Positions 18,813 to 32,148 of a stretch of DNA of 64,000 bases are shown here, piece by piece. The stretch lies in assembly GCF_024508295.1 (NCBI RefSeq), contig NZ_CP101990.1:1426001-1490000 (forward strand). Reading direction: 5' to 3'. The notes beneath the pieces are model-generated. The model did no database searches and had not been told where the DNA came from. It saw only the letters and a program-made list of their open reading frames with translations. The translations under genes and the position numbers were made by a program. The stretch comes from Aeromicrobium duanguangcaii (GTDB lineage: Bacteria; Actinomycetota; Actinomycetes; Propionibacteriales; Nocardioidaceae). Each line of letters begins with the position of its first letter. The stretch's first letter is position 1.

Positions 18813-19259
18813 ATGTCTGACAATGACGAGATCGGAAAGCTCTCGGCTACGCAGCCGAACACCAATCTGAAGACGCTCGACAAACTGGTCGGCACCTGGA
18901 CCGTGTCGGGTGGGGCTGAGGGCACGGTCATCTACGAGTGAACCGAGGGAGGGTTCTTCCTGCTGCAGCACGTCGACCTGGGCGGCAACTAGGGCCTCGA
19001 AGTCATCGGTCACGAATCCAAGTACGGCGAGGAACCGAGCGTCGACATCCGGTCTCGTTACTACGGATTCTCGGAGGGAGAGACCCTCGACTACACCTAT
19101 GAGGTCCTCGACGACACGCTCACGATCCGGATGGGCGAACGCTAATCGCTGGCGTACTACCAAGGCACGTTCGATCAGGAGGGAAACACCCTCACGGGCG
19201 CGTGGCACTATCCGGGCGGTGGCGGATACTCGACGACCTCGACCCGCGTGGTCGACTGA
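18813..19259 (+). pseudogene. Gene with three in-frame stop codons in an otherwise intact frame
   Basis: A GAGAGGTGA site (18801-18807) and an ATG at 18813 (or 18807) start a 148-codon frame ending at TGA 19257-19259. The frame is interrupted at codon 43 by TGA (18939), codon 60 by TAG (18990) and codon 111 by TAA (19143), with no length change anywhere. The encoded blocks (KTLDKLVGTWTVSGGAEGTV, EGGFFLLQHVDLGGN, GLEVIGHESKYGEEPSVDI, GNTLTGAWHYPGGGGYSTT) look like an intact lipocalin/DUF1579-like protein. The first stop sits where a Trp would fit (TGG to TGA) and the second where a Lys would fit (AAG to TAG). Confidence 0.7.
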
Positions 19260-19473
19260 AGATCGAATCTCGGCAGGAGCGGATGTGCACCTGGCGTGCG
19301 TGCCCATAAACGGCGAAATGCCGCAGCTGCCCTGCCGAACGCGAATCGGTTCGGCGCTTCAGCGCGTCGATTGAGCGGGAGCGGATCTGAACGGAAGTAT
19401 TTCCGTCGCAATAGCCAACGGCCACGCGTCAGCCGTCCCGCGGGTGCGGAGGAGTCCAACGCAAGCCCACTGG

Positions 19474-19479
19474 TAACCT
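19474..19479 (+). promoter_or_regulatory. Extended -10 of the pyr operon promoter
   Basis: TGGTAACCT contains TAACCT at 19474-19479 with an upstream TG. Initiation about 7 nt later would leave a leader of roughly 48 nt that is almost entirely the PyrR-type hairpin. The region 19260-19470 shows no gene. Confidence 0.4.
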
Positions 19480-19491
19480 GACGAAGAACCA

Positions 19492-19527
19492 TCCTTTAAC
19501 CACCGTCCTGTGAGGCGGAGAAGGAGG
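19492..19527 (+). promoter_or_regulatory. PyrR-binding hairpin overlapping the ribosome binding site
   Basis: CCGTC (19503-19507) pairs with GGCGG (19514-19518) around the hexaloop CTGTGA, which fits the CNGNGA loop of known PyrR-binding RNAs. A lower stem TCCTT (19492-19496) with AAGGA (19521-19525) sequesters the Shine-Dalgarno AAGGAGG (19521-19527) of pyrR. No terminator follows, so control should be translational: UMP-bound PyrR stabilises the hairpin and blocks translation of the operon's first gene. Confidence 0.75.
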
Positions 19528-19533
19528 TCGGCT

Positions 19534-20063
19534 TTGAGCACCGTCATGGATGCCACCGACATCTCGCGTGCGCTGACACGCATCACCCACGAGATCCTTG
19601 AGCGCAATCGCGACGCCGAAGGCGTGGTGATCCTGGGGATTCCCACCCGCGGCGTCGAACTCGCCGAGCGCATCGCCGCGAAGATGGCCGAGGTCGAGGG
19701 GACCACCATCAAGCCCGGCGCTCTCGACGTCACGATGTACCGCGACGACCTGCGACTGAAGGCTCCGCGCGCGCTGGAGCGCACCAACGTCCCCGAGGAC
19801 ATCGACGGTCGCGTCGTCGTCCTGGTCGACGACGTGCTGATGAGCGGCCGCACGATCCGCGCCGCGCTCGACGCGCTCAGCGACCTCGGCCGCCCGAAGG
19901 CCGTGCAGTTGGCCGTCCTGGTCGACCGCGGCCACCGCGAGCTGCCGATCCGGGCCGACTTCGTGGGCAAGAACCTGCCCACCTCGAAGAGCGAGAAGGT
20001 CCGCGTCCGGCTCACCGAGACCGACGGCGCCGATGACTCCGTCTCGATCGAGGGGAGTGACGC

Positions 20064-20067
<4 letters not shown>
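19534..20067 (+). CDS. pyrR: Bifunctional pyr operon regulator / uracil phosphoribosyltransferase
   Basis: A 177-residue PyrR. The PRPP-binding loop is [19 protein letters not shown] (about residues 98-116), and the [20 protein letters not shown] segment is the RNA-binding/PyrR signature. The start is placed at TTG 19534, 6 nt after AAGGAGG; the ATG at 19546 would be 18 nt away. It binds its own mRNA leader in response to UMP. It overlaps pyrB by 4 nt (ATGA) as the first gene of a fully overlapping six-gene operon. Confidence 0.93.
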
Positions 20068-20992
<925 letters not shown>

Positions 20993-20996
<4 letters not shown>

Positions 20997-22270
20997 GCAC
21001 CGTCATCAAGGGCGCCCGCATCCTGGGCGACGAGGTGGCCGACATCCTCATCGAGGGCGGTGTCATCACCCAGATCGGCACCGACCTGAACGGTGACGAG
21101 ACCGTCGACGCCGAGGGCCTCATCGCCCTGCCCGGCCTCGTCGACCTGCACACCCACCTGCGCGAGCCCGGCCGCGAGGACGCCGAGACCGTCCTCACCG
21201 GAACCCAGGCCGCCGCGCGCGGCGGCTTCACCTGCGTCTTCGCGATGGCCAACACCGAGCCCGTCGCCGACACCGCCGGTGTCGTCGAGCAGGTCTGGCG
21301 CCTGGGCCGCGAGCACGGCTACGCCGACGTCCAGCCCATCGGCGCCGTCACCGTCGGCCTGGCGGGGGAGCACCTCGCCGAGCTGGGCGCGATGGCCGAT
21401 TCGGCCGCCCAGGTCCGCGTCTTCAGCGACGACGGCAAGTGCGTCAGCGACGCCGTCCTCATGCGACGCGCCCTGGAGTACGTCAAGGCGTTCGACGGCG
21501 TCATCGCCCAGCACGCGCAGGAGCCGCGCCTCACCGAAGGCGCCCAGATGAACGAGGGTCCGCTCTCGGGCGAGCTCGGCCTCACCGGCTGGCCCGCCGT
21601 CGCCGAGGAGGCGATCATCGCCCGCGACGTGCTGCTGGCCGAGCACGTCGGCAGCCGCCTGCACGTGTGCCACCTGTCCACGCGCGGCTCGGTCGAGATC
21701 GTCCGCTGGGCCAAGAGCCGAGGCATCGACGTCACCGCCGAGGTCACGCCCCACCACCTGCTGCTCGACGACGAGCTGGTCCGCAGCTACGACCCGATCT
21801 ACAAGGTCAACCCGCCGCTGCGCAGCAAGGACGATGTCCTGGCCGTCCGCGAGGGCCTGGCCGACGGCACGATCGACATCGTCGCCACCGACCACGCTCC
21901 GCACCCCATGGAGGACAAGGAGTGCGAGTGGCAGGCCGCGGCCTTCGGCATGATCGGCCTCGAGACCGCCCTGTCGATCGTGCAGCAGACCATGGTCGAC
22001 ACCGGCGCCCTGACCTGGGCCCGCGTCGCCGAGGTCATGAGCGCCAACCCGGCTCGCATCGGCCGCGCCACCACCCACGGCCGCCCGCTGGCGGTCGGCG
22101 AACCCGCCCACGTGGTGCTCTACGACCCGACGGCGAAGCGTACGATCGAACCCGCCGACACCGCGAGTCTCTCGCGCAACACGCCGTACGCCGGAAGGGA
22201 ACTTCCCGGCCGCGTGGTCGCGACGTTCCTCGCCGGCAAGCCCACCGTCCTGGAAGGAAAGCTGCAGTGA
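20993..22270 (+). CDS. pyrC: Dihydroorotase
   Basis: A 425-residue class I amidohydrolase. Metal ligands are in [10 protein letters not shown] (His-X-His), HVCHLS and the Asp of ATDHAPH. The [14 protein letters not shown] terminus is typical of the long PyrC form partnered with PyrB. It cyclises carbamoyl-aspartate to dihydroorotate. The ATG overlaps the pyrB stop by 4 nt and its stop overlaps the carA GTG. No pyrD follows in this operon, so dihydroorotate oxidation must be encoded elsewhere. Confidence 0.96.
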
Positions 22271-23374
22271 CGTTCACCCCCGCCATCCTCGTGCTCGAGG
22301 ACGGACGCACCTTCCGCGGTCGTTCGTACGGCGCGACCGGCACCACCATCGCCGAGATCGTCTTCAACACCGGCATGACCGGCTACCAGGAGACGCTCAC
22401 CGACCCGTCGTACCGCGGCCAGATCGTCGTCATGACGGCCCCGCACATCGGCAACACCGGCGCCAACCCCGAGGACTTCGAGTCCGGCCGGGTCTGGGTC
22501 GACGGCTACGTCGTGCGCGACCCCGCCCGCCAGCGCTCCAACTGGCGCTCCGACCGCACCCTCGACGAGCTGCTCGCCGAGCAGGGCGTCGTCGGCATCA
22601 GCGGCATCGACACCCGCGCCCTGACCCGCCACCTGCGCGAGCGCGGCTCCATGCGCGCCGGCATCAGCACCGAGGTCCTCGACCCCGAGAAGCTGCTCGA
22701 GCAGGTGCAGCAGGCGCCCGCCATGACCGGCTCGAACTACCTCGCCGACGTCACCGTTCCCGAGGCGCACGTCGTCCCGGCCGAGGGCGAGAAGAAGTAC
22801 ACCGTCGTCGCGCTCGACCTGGGCATCAAGGGCATGACCCCCAAGCTCATGGCCAAGCGCGGCATCGAGGTGCACGTGCTGCCCGCCACCGCGACGCTCG
22901 ACGAGGTGCTCGCTGTCGAGCCCGACGGCGTCTTCATGTCGAACGGCCCCGGCGACCCGGCCACCGCCGACCACCAGGTCGAGCTGGTTCAGGGCGTCCT
23001 CGAGCGCGGCACGCCGTACTTCGGCATCTGCCTGGGCAACCAGATCTTCGGCCGCGCCCTCGGACGCGGCACCTACAAGCTCAAGTACGGACACCGCGGC
23101 GTCAACCAGCCGGTGCAGGACCGCACGACCGGCAAGGTCGAGATCACCGCGCACAACCACGGGTTCGCCGTGGACGCGCCGCTCGACGAGGACTTCGAGA
23201 CGCCCTTCGGGCCGGCCCGGGTCACCCACGTGTGCCTGAACGACGACGTCGTCGAGGGCATCGCGCTGCTGAACCAGCCCGGCTTCAGCGTCCAGTACCA
23301 CCCCGAGGCCGCCGCGGGTCCGCACGACGCCGGCTACCTCTTCGACCGCTTCACCGACCTCATGGAGGCAGCTC

Positions 23375-23391
<17 letters not shown>
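22267..23391 (+). CDS. carA: Carbamoyl-phosphate synthase small subunit
   Basis: A 374-residue glutaminase subunit. The N-terminal domain has [16 protein letters not shown] and NTGMTGYQE; the C-terminal class I GATase contains the nucleophile Cys in FGICLGNQI and His in VQYHPEA. It supplies ammonia to CarB. The start is the GTG at 22267 overlapping the pyrC TGA (GTGA); the frame upstream is only the shadow of pyrC. It overlaps carB by 17 nt. Confidence 0.97.
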
Positions 23392-26685
<3,294 letters not shown>

Positions 26686-26689
<4 letters not shown>

Positions 26690-27507
26690 GCTTCGGCAGC
26701 CGCGCCCAGGTGGCGATGCAGGCGTACGGTCCGCTGTGCGTCGGCATCGATCCGCACCCCCACCTGTTGGAGGAGTGGGGGCTGGAGGACTCGGTCGAGG
26801 GACTCGACCGGTTCGCCGCCACCTGCGTCGAGGCGTTCGCCGGCAAGGTCGCGTTCGTGAAGCCGCAGTCGGCGTTCTTCGAGCGCTTCGGCGCCCGCGG
26901 CGTCGCCATCCTGGAGCGCACGCTGCAGGACCTGCGGCACACCGGGTCGCTGACGATCCTGGACGTCAAGCGCGGGGACATCGGCAGCACCACCGAGGCC
27001 TACGCCGACGCCTACCTCGACGACGACGCGCCGATGGCCGCCGACGCGATCACCGTCAGCCCGTACCTGGGCTTCGGCTCGCTGACGCCGTTCTTCGCGG
27101 CTGCCGAGAAGAACGACGCCGGCGTGTTCGTGTTGGCGTTCACCTCGAACCCCGAGGCCATCCGGTTGCAGACCGCGAAGACCTCGTCGGGGATGACGGT
27201 GGGCGACCAGGTCCTGGCCCAGTTGGCCCTGGCCAACGAGGGTGCCGAGCCGATGGGCTCCTTCGGCGCCGTCATCGGCGCACGGGTGGCCCACGTGGAC
27301 ACGCGCAGGCTCGACATCAACGGCCCGATCCTGGTGCCCGGGTTCGGCGCCCAGGGCGGCACGGTCGAGCACCTGCGCGAGCTGTTCGGACCGGTGCGCG
27401 ACTCGATCGTCCCCAGCACCTCGCGCGAGGTGCTGGCGAAGGGCCCCGACGTCATCGCGCTGCGCGCCGCCGCGGCCGCCGCGAACGACTCGCTGTCGCT
27501 CCTCTAG
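26686..27507 (+). CDS. pyrF: Orotidine-5'-phosphate decarboxylase (type 2)
   Basis: A 273-residue class 2 OMP decarboxylase. The active-site [19 protein letters not shown] contains the Asp-Lys-Asp residues. [15 protein letters not shown] and [12 protein letters not shown]-like strands (here [10 protein letters not shown]) are typical. It forms UMP, the PyrR effector, so the last gene's product feeds back on the operon leader. It overlaps carB by 4 nt and is followed by a long AT-rich hairpin. Confidence 0.95.
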
Positions 27508-27514
27508 TCCGAAT

Positions 27515-27567
27515 TTTGCTCCCATTTCCACTTTTCAGAGGGTTTGAAAGGTCGAAATGGGAGCAAA
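27515..27567. terminator. Long inverted repeat after pyrF, bidirectional terminator candidate
   Basis: TTTGCTCCCATTTC (27515-27528) and GAAATGGGAGCAAA (27554-27567) are perfect 14-bp complements. The inner CACTTTTCA and TTGAAAGGT can extend the stem imperfectly around GAGGGT. It is AT-rich in a 70% G+C setting and lies between convergent stops (27507 and 27585). Short T- and A-runs flank both sides, but there is no long U-tract. Confidence 0.6.
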
Positions 27568-27584
27568 TCTCGGGGCGGCGCGAG

Positions 27585-30023
27585 TCACCAACCGGCGCCG
27601 AAGCAGACGAACGAGGTCGGCCGGTCGGCGGTGGCCTCGGCCAGCGCGACGCCTGGGGGAGTGCCGCCGGCCATGAGCCGGTGCACGTCCTGCAGCACCT
27701 CGCAGGCCTCGTCGTCGGCGACGGCCGCGGGCGAGGCGATCACGCAGCGGGCCCCGGCGTGGAGCCACGCGTTCACCATCCCGAGCGACTCCTCGGCCCA
27801 GCGCTGGGTCGAGCGACCGACCTCGCAGGCCGAGAGGATCACGACGTCCGGGACCTGGGCCAGTCGATCGAGGTCGTAGCCGAAGAGTGGTCCGTCGGCG
27901 AGGAGCACGCCCGAGAACAGGGGGTTCTCGACCGCGTGCCTGCCGTGGGCCGAGACGTGGAGCAGATCGGCTCCATCGGCTGCATGGAGCGTGGCCGCGA
28001 CGGTGGCCGCGTCGTCGGTGAGGGTCACCGCTCCCGGCCATCGGGCTGCCGACTGCTTGACCTCCTCGATGGCACGCGCGACGTCGGGTCCGGCCACGAA
28101 CGCGGCCTCCTGGGGGACCGGCACGCCGCGCGTGGCGAGCCAGCGGGTGGCGGTCACGGGGACCGTCACGGGGCGCCCGATGAAGCCGGGCAGCATCGAC
28201 CACGGCAACCCCGAGAGCAGCCCGGCCGGAGTGATCACCAGGCGGCGATCGCCCACGGAGGACAGGACCGGGTCGACCAGCATCCTCGCGAGCTCGGTCA
28301 GGCGGCGGTCGCGTGAGGCACGCACCGCGTTCGCCAGGGCCGGGTTCCACCTCGATGCCGCCATGTCGAGGTCGGCCTGCAGCCCGGCGAGCCGCTCGAC
28401 CAACGGCTCCTGCGGACCGAGTTCGATCACGACGCGGGTGTCGTCGGTGATCACGAGGGCGTGGAGGCGGCGCCGGTCCCACACGTAGCTGACCAGGGCG
28501 TCCTCGGCGCCGAGGGAGGAGACGAGGTCCGAGGGCTCGACGACCTCGCCGATCTGGCCAGACCCCCGCGACAGCCAGACCCGGTGGCGCACCCGGCCGC
28601 GCAGCCGGGACAGCTCATCGGCCTCCGGCGATCCCTCCTCGGGCTCGGTGATCGTCAGTCGTCGGATGCGGCTGAGGTCGGCCGCCAGTTCCGGGTCGTG
28701 CGGGGGCCGGACCGGGACGACCCGACTGCTCAGCTCACGGGTTCGCTCGGACCACTCGAACACCAGCGCCGGGTCCTGGGACGCCAACGCCACCCTGATC
28801 CCGGTCAGCGCGAGCGCGCGCCCACTGCCGGCGACGCCGGACGCGAGGTCGAGACTGCCGAACGTCGACTGCCAGTGGTGGAGCAGGTCCAACCCACGGC
28901 GCAGGTCCGCGAGAGCCTGGCGCCGCCGACCGCGCGCCAGCGAGCGCGCCGCCAACGCGACGGACTCCAGGAGTCGTTCGGTCAGGGAGTCACGCTCGGT
29001 GGTCCGCCCCCGGCGCAACAGCGCGGTGGCCCGGTTGAGGTCCCCGGTCGTCACCGCCTGCCGCGCGGCGAGCAGGTCCAGCAGCTGTGCCGGATGGTCG
29101 AGTCCGAGCTGTCGCAGCGCACGGGACGTCTCGTCGGCCCGATCGAGCCACGCCTTGTCGGGAGGGAACAACGAGGCCTCGGCGGCCAGGGCGACGGTGT
29201 CGGCGCGCAGCGCCCACCACTCACTGCCGGTGCCCCGCAGGCGTCGTGCCGCCTGCCGGGCCAGGCGCCGTGCCCGCCGTGGGTCGCTGAACAGCAGCAC
29301 CCGGGCGGCCGTCGCCTCGCACTCGCCCTGGTGCTGGCGCAGGCGTGACTGGGCGAAGACCCGGGCGGCGCCGAGAATCAGCCCAACCGCCTCACGGGTC
29401 TGCCCAGCCGCCAGCAGGGCCTCGGCGATGTCCTGGTCGCAGACAGCGGCGGCGACGGGGGAGAGGTCCGCGAGGTGGCCGCGTGCGGTGTCCATCGCCT
29501 CCAGCGCGACGACGAGCTCGCCGGCCTGCAACGCCGCGTAGCCGTCGTTGTGCATGGCCTGGGCCCACCCGGTCTCGTCGGCGCCCGCGTCGTACAGCCG
29601 GGCCGCCTCCTGGAAGTCGCGGCGCGCCAGGTCGTTGCGCCACTGCTGCAGGTGCAGCACGCCGCGGTTCATCAGCGCGTTGGCCCGCGCCGAGCCGGTC
29701 AGGGCCGGCACCGCGAGGTCGTAGAGCGCGGCGGCGCGCTCGGCGTCGCCGTTGTTCAGGTGCAGGGTGGCGCGCTGGCTGTGCACGAGGGCACGGGTCG
29801 GAGGCGTGTCCGCGAGTCTCGCCGCCTCGTCACACCACCGCAGGGCGGCCAGCTGATCCCCCAGCGCCGATTCGACGTGCGACAGGTTCAGCATGATGCG
29901 CACGGCCAGATCGGGTTCGGTGTTGCGCTCCAAGGCGGTCGCCAGCAGACGAAGCGCCGTGCGGAACCGGCCCGCATCCATGGCTGCCCGGCCCCGCCGA
30001 TGGAGTTCAACGGCCGAGAGCAT
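27585..30023 (-). CDS. TPR - CHAT domain protein (caspase-like protease)
   Basis: An 812-residue cytosolic protein. Residues about 1-400 are TPR-like helical repeats (for example AERAAALYDLAVPALTGSAR, ARRDFQEAARLYDAGA). The C-terminal CHAT peptidase domain (about 510-812) carries the catalytic His693 in LLHVSAHGRH and Cys733 in VVILSACEVGRS, so both dyad residues are intact. CHAT proteins belong to clan CD with separases, metacaspases, gingipains and clostripain. It is the last gene of the sigma-145aa-S8-CHAT operon, 6 nt after the S8 stop. The TPR half is the likely substrate or trigger receptor. Confidence 0.9.
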   Translation of the reverse strand: MLSAVELHRRGRAAMDAGRFRTALRLLATALERNTEPDLAVRIMLNLSHVESALGDQLAALRWCDEAARLADTPPTRALVHSQRATLHLNNGDAERAAALYDLAVPALTGSARANALMNRGVLHLQQWRNDLARRDFQEAARLYDAGADETGWAQAMHNDGYAALQAGELVVALEAMDTARGHLADLSPVAAAVCDQDIAEALLAAGQTREAVGLILGAARVFAQSRLRQHQGECEATAARVLLFSDPRRARRLARQAARRLRGTGSEWWALRADTVALAAEASLFPPDKAWLDRADETSRALRQLGLDHPAQLLDLLAARQAVTTGDLNRATALLRRGRTTERDSLTERLLESVALAARSLARGRRRQALADLRRGLDLLHHWQSTFGSLDLASGVAGSGRALALTGIRVALASQDPALVFEWSERTRELSSRVVPVRPPHDPELAADLSRIRRLTITEPEEGSPEADELSRLRGRVRHRVWLSRGSGQIGEVVEPSDLVSSLGAEDALVSYVWDRRRLHALVITDDTRVVIELGPQEPLVERLAGLQADLDMAASRWNPALANAVRASRDRRLTELARMLVDPVLSSVGDRRLVITPAGLLSGLPWSMLPGFIGRPVTVPVTATRWLATRGVPVPQEAAFVAGPDVARAIEEVKQSAARWPGAVTLTDDAATVAATLHAADGADLLHVSAHGRHAVENPLFSGVLLADGPLFGYDLDRLAQVPDVVILSACEVGRSTQRWAEESLGMVNAWLHAGARCVIASPAAVADDEACEVLQDVHRLMAGGTPPGVALAEATADRPTSFVCFGAGW

Positions 30024-30029
30024 GCCTCG

Positions 30030-31700
30030 TCACCGGGGCTCGGTCAGACGCCGGATGGCGTCGCTCGCGCGCTCGATCGCGACGTCGTGGTCCTCGGTCG
30101 CTTCCACGGCGGGCAGGTTCTTCGCGAGCTCGGTGGCCAGCTCGGCCGCGAAGACGGGCGCCGCGAACGACGAGCCGCTCCACACGGCGAAGCCGCTGGA
30201 GAAGTCGTCCGGGTCGATGGTCTCGCGGACCCGACCTTGGAAGGTCGCCCTCGCGATGGCCTGCAGCCCACCCTCGAACGGCGGAATGGTGCTGACCAGG
30301 GACGCCCCCGGTCGGTAGGCGTGCACCCAGGGGCCGGTGTTGGTGAACATGGCATCGGTCCGGCCGTTCGGGTTCAGCGCGCCGACGGCCACGATGGGGG
30401 TGGCCCGCGGGTCACGCAGGATCACCTCGTCGCGCACATCAGCCCAGGGCCCGAAGGCGGCGGGGAACAGCGGTCGCGACGTGGCGTCGTTGCCGGCCGC
30501 GCACACGACGGCCGTTCCCGTGCGACCGATCAGGGCCAGCAGCTCGTAGAGCGTCGGATCGAACTCCAGGTCGTACGGGGTCTCGTGGTAGTAGCCGAAG
30601 GACAGGTTCAGCACGTCCAGGTCCTTCCCGCCTCCCTCGTCGCCGGCACGGACGAGCTGGACGATCCGGGCGAGGGCGACGACGAAGTCGGACTCGGCCA
30701 GCGTCCCGTCGGAGTCCATCACCCGCCACCAGTGGATGTCGGCGTCGGCGCAGCCCTGGTGGAGCAGTCCCACGACGAAGGTGCCGTGGCCGGACGCGTC
30801 GTCGATGGAGCCGTCGAGCGGGCCAGAGACGTTGCCGAGGGTCTCGGGGTCGGTGCGGGGGTCGGTCTTGCCGATCACGACACCCTGCATGAGCCCCGAT
30901 CCGTCCTTGACGGCGCCGTTCGTGAACCACGGGTGCTGGCCGCACCCGGAGTCGAGCACGCCGATCCGCGGCCGCCGTGGCCCGTTCGGCTTGTCGGCGG
31001 AGCGGTGCGGCGGAGGACCGACCCAAGCCACGGGCTGGCGACCGCCGGAGCCCTGCTCGCCGTAGGAGTCGACGGCCACACTGGCGCCGCGGGTGAACGG
31101 AGCGCCGCGGGTGAAGGGCGCACCCCGGGTGAACGGCGCGCCGCGCGTGAAGGGCGCGCCGCGGGTGAAGGGCGCACCCCGGGTGAACGGCGCGCCGCGC
31201 GTGAACGGGCTGCTCTGCATCACGTGGTCGAGGCCGATGCCCTGCAGCAGGTCGATCCCGGCCCCGAGAGCACGGGCCGCCTGCAACAGCGTCCAGGCGT
31301 CCGGCGGCCGCGCGAGCGACTCGGCGGTCGCGGAGATGACGACGCGCGCCATGCCGACGTAGCCCGTGGCCCACGGGTACCGCTCGGTCCGCTCGCGGCG
31401 TTCCTCCTCGGACTCCTCGATCACGATCCGGGGATACGTCGGGTCCTCCTCGACGAGCCAGTTGAACGTGCCCGCCGCCGCCTGCAACAGCTCGATCGCC
31501 GCGTCGACGTCGACGAGGGTCGAGATCAGCAGCTTGGTGGAGAGGTACGCCGTCGGATGCGTCTCGGCGCCGTTGGGGCTGACTGTCGCTCGGGACGGGT
31601 CGAGGGTCGCACCCTCACGGGCGGCCGCACTCTCGAGCTCATCGTCCCGCTCCCAGGGGTCCTGCTCCTCCCACGGTGGCTCGTTGCCAGTCGGACGCAT
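30030..31700 (-). CDS. Intracellular S8 (subtilisin) peptidase with seven-copy PFTRGA linker
   Basis: A 556-residue protein with no signal peptide, so presumably cytoplasmic. Residues 1-160 form an acidic N-terminal domain; 165-206 are seven exact PFTRGA hexapeptides; 245-535 the peptidase with Asp250 (GVLDSGCG), His305 (DASGHGTFV) and Ser511 (SGSSFAAP), a complete catalytic triad. GAGGAG precedes the ATG. The repeat sits exactly between N-terminal domain and protease, where a pro-region cleavage site would be expected. The clustering with a CHAT protease suggests one protease activates the other, which is inference. Confidence 0.88.
   Translation of the reverse strand: MRPTGNEPPWEEQDPWERDDELESAAAREGATLDPSRATVSPNGAETHPTAYLSTKLLISTLVDVDAAIELLQAAAGTFNWLVEEDPTYPRIVIEESEEERRERTERYPWATGYVGMARVVISATAESLARPPDAWTLLQAARALGAGIDLLQGIGLDHVMQSSPFTRGAPFTRGAPFTRGAPFTRGAPFTRGAPFTRGAPFTRGASVAVDSYGEQGSGGRQPVAWVGPPPHRSADKPNGPRRPRIGVLDSGCGQHPWFTNGAVKDGSGLMQGVVIGKTDPRTDPETLGNVSGPLDGSIDDASGHGTFVVGLLHQGCADADIHWWRVMDSDGTLAESDFVVALARIVQLVRAGDEGGGKDLDVLNLSFGYYHETPYDLEFDPTLYELLALIGRTGTAVVCAAGNDATSRPLFPAAFGPWADVRDEVILRDPRATPIVAVGALNPNGRTDAMFTNTGPWVHAYRPGASLVSTIPPFEGGLQAIARATFQGRVRETIDPDDFSSGFAVWSGSSFAAPVFAAELATELAKNLPAVEATEDHDVAIERASDAIRRLTEPR
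31083..31208 (-). repeat. 18-nt tandem repeat x7 encoding (PFTRGA)7
   Basis: Seven perfect-length 18-nt units (126 nt) inside the S8 peptidase gene. Synonymous differences reveal a higher order. Units 1-3 and 4-6 are near copies of each other (52 of 54 nt), with units 2 and 5 identical, so the array grew by duplication of a 54-nt block. Amino-acid sequence is invariant in all seven while codons vary, which indicates selection on the peptide. Confidence 0.95.
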
Positions 31701-31710
31701 CCGGTGCTCC

Positions 31711-32148
31711 TCAGATCTCGAAGGTGGGGGTTGCGAGCTCGGCGTCGCCGAGGAAGTAGATGCGGATCAGCCCGGCCGGCAGGGCGTCGAACTCGAACCG
31801 CCCGTCCGTCACGTCGCCGGTCCAGGTGCGATCACCCGCGGTCAGCCGCGCCTGGGTCGGCGCGGCGCCGGTGACCCAGCCGTCGATCCGGCGGATCGAC
31901 TCGTCGACCGTCGCGATCCGCAGCAGCACCGAGGTCTCGTCGTGCGAGAACTCGATGGTCATCACGCCCGATCCGCGCGTGCCCACGAGCTCGCTGGTGC
32001 GGCTCATCAGGCTCAGGAGCTCGTACTCGGAGTCGAGATCCTCGGCGGCGACGACGGCGATCATCGCGTCGACCAGGTGCGCGGGCGGCGGGTCGACGGC
32101 CTCGTACATGGCCCGCAGGTCGGTGAAGACCGGTTCACGTTCAGTCAT
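31711..32148 (-). CDS. Sigma-linked 145-residue protein of the CHAT/S8 module
   Basis: A 145-residue protein whose N-terminal half (LRAMYEAVDPPPAHLVDAMI, EDLDSEYELLSL) is helical and resembles short proteins following sigma factors in actinobacterial CHAT loci. The C-terminal half (TWTGDVTDGRFEFDALPAGLIRIYFL) looks like a carboxypeptidase-regulatory-like beta sandwich. It has no membrane segment. The ATG overlaps the sigma stop by 4 nt, and the next gene begins 10 nt after its stop. It could bind and control the sigma factor or present a substrate to the proteases. Confidence 0.7.
   Translation of the reverse strand: MTEREPVFTDLRAMYEAVDPPPAHLVDAMIAVVAAEDLDSEYELLSLMSRTSELVGTRGSGVMTIEFSHDETSVLLRIATVDESIRRIDGWVTGAAPTQARLTAGDRTWTGDVTDGRFEFDALPAGLIRIYFLGDAELATPTFEI

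Noticed and set aside
18939-18941. Selenocysteine or readthrough at the in-frame TGA
   Set aside because: TAG and TAA also interrupt the same frame and no SECIS-like stem directly follows the TGA, so recoding of TGA alone would not restore the protein.
27535-28482. Alternative frame over the 3' end of the CHAT gene extending into the hairpin
   Set aside because: Arg/Gly-rich shadow frame; the CHAT catalytic residues are in the other frame.
31083-31208. CRISPR-like or satellite array
   Set aside because: The units are contiguous without spacers, have period 18 in frame and encode a fixed hexapeptide inside an intact protease gene.
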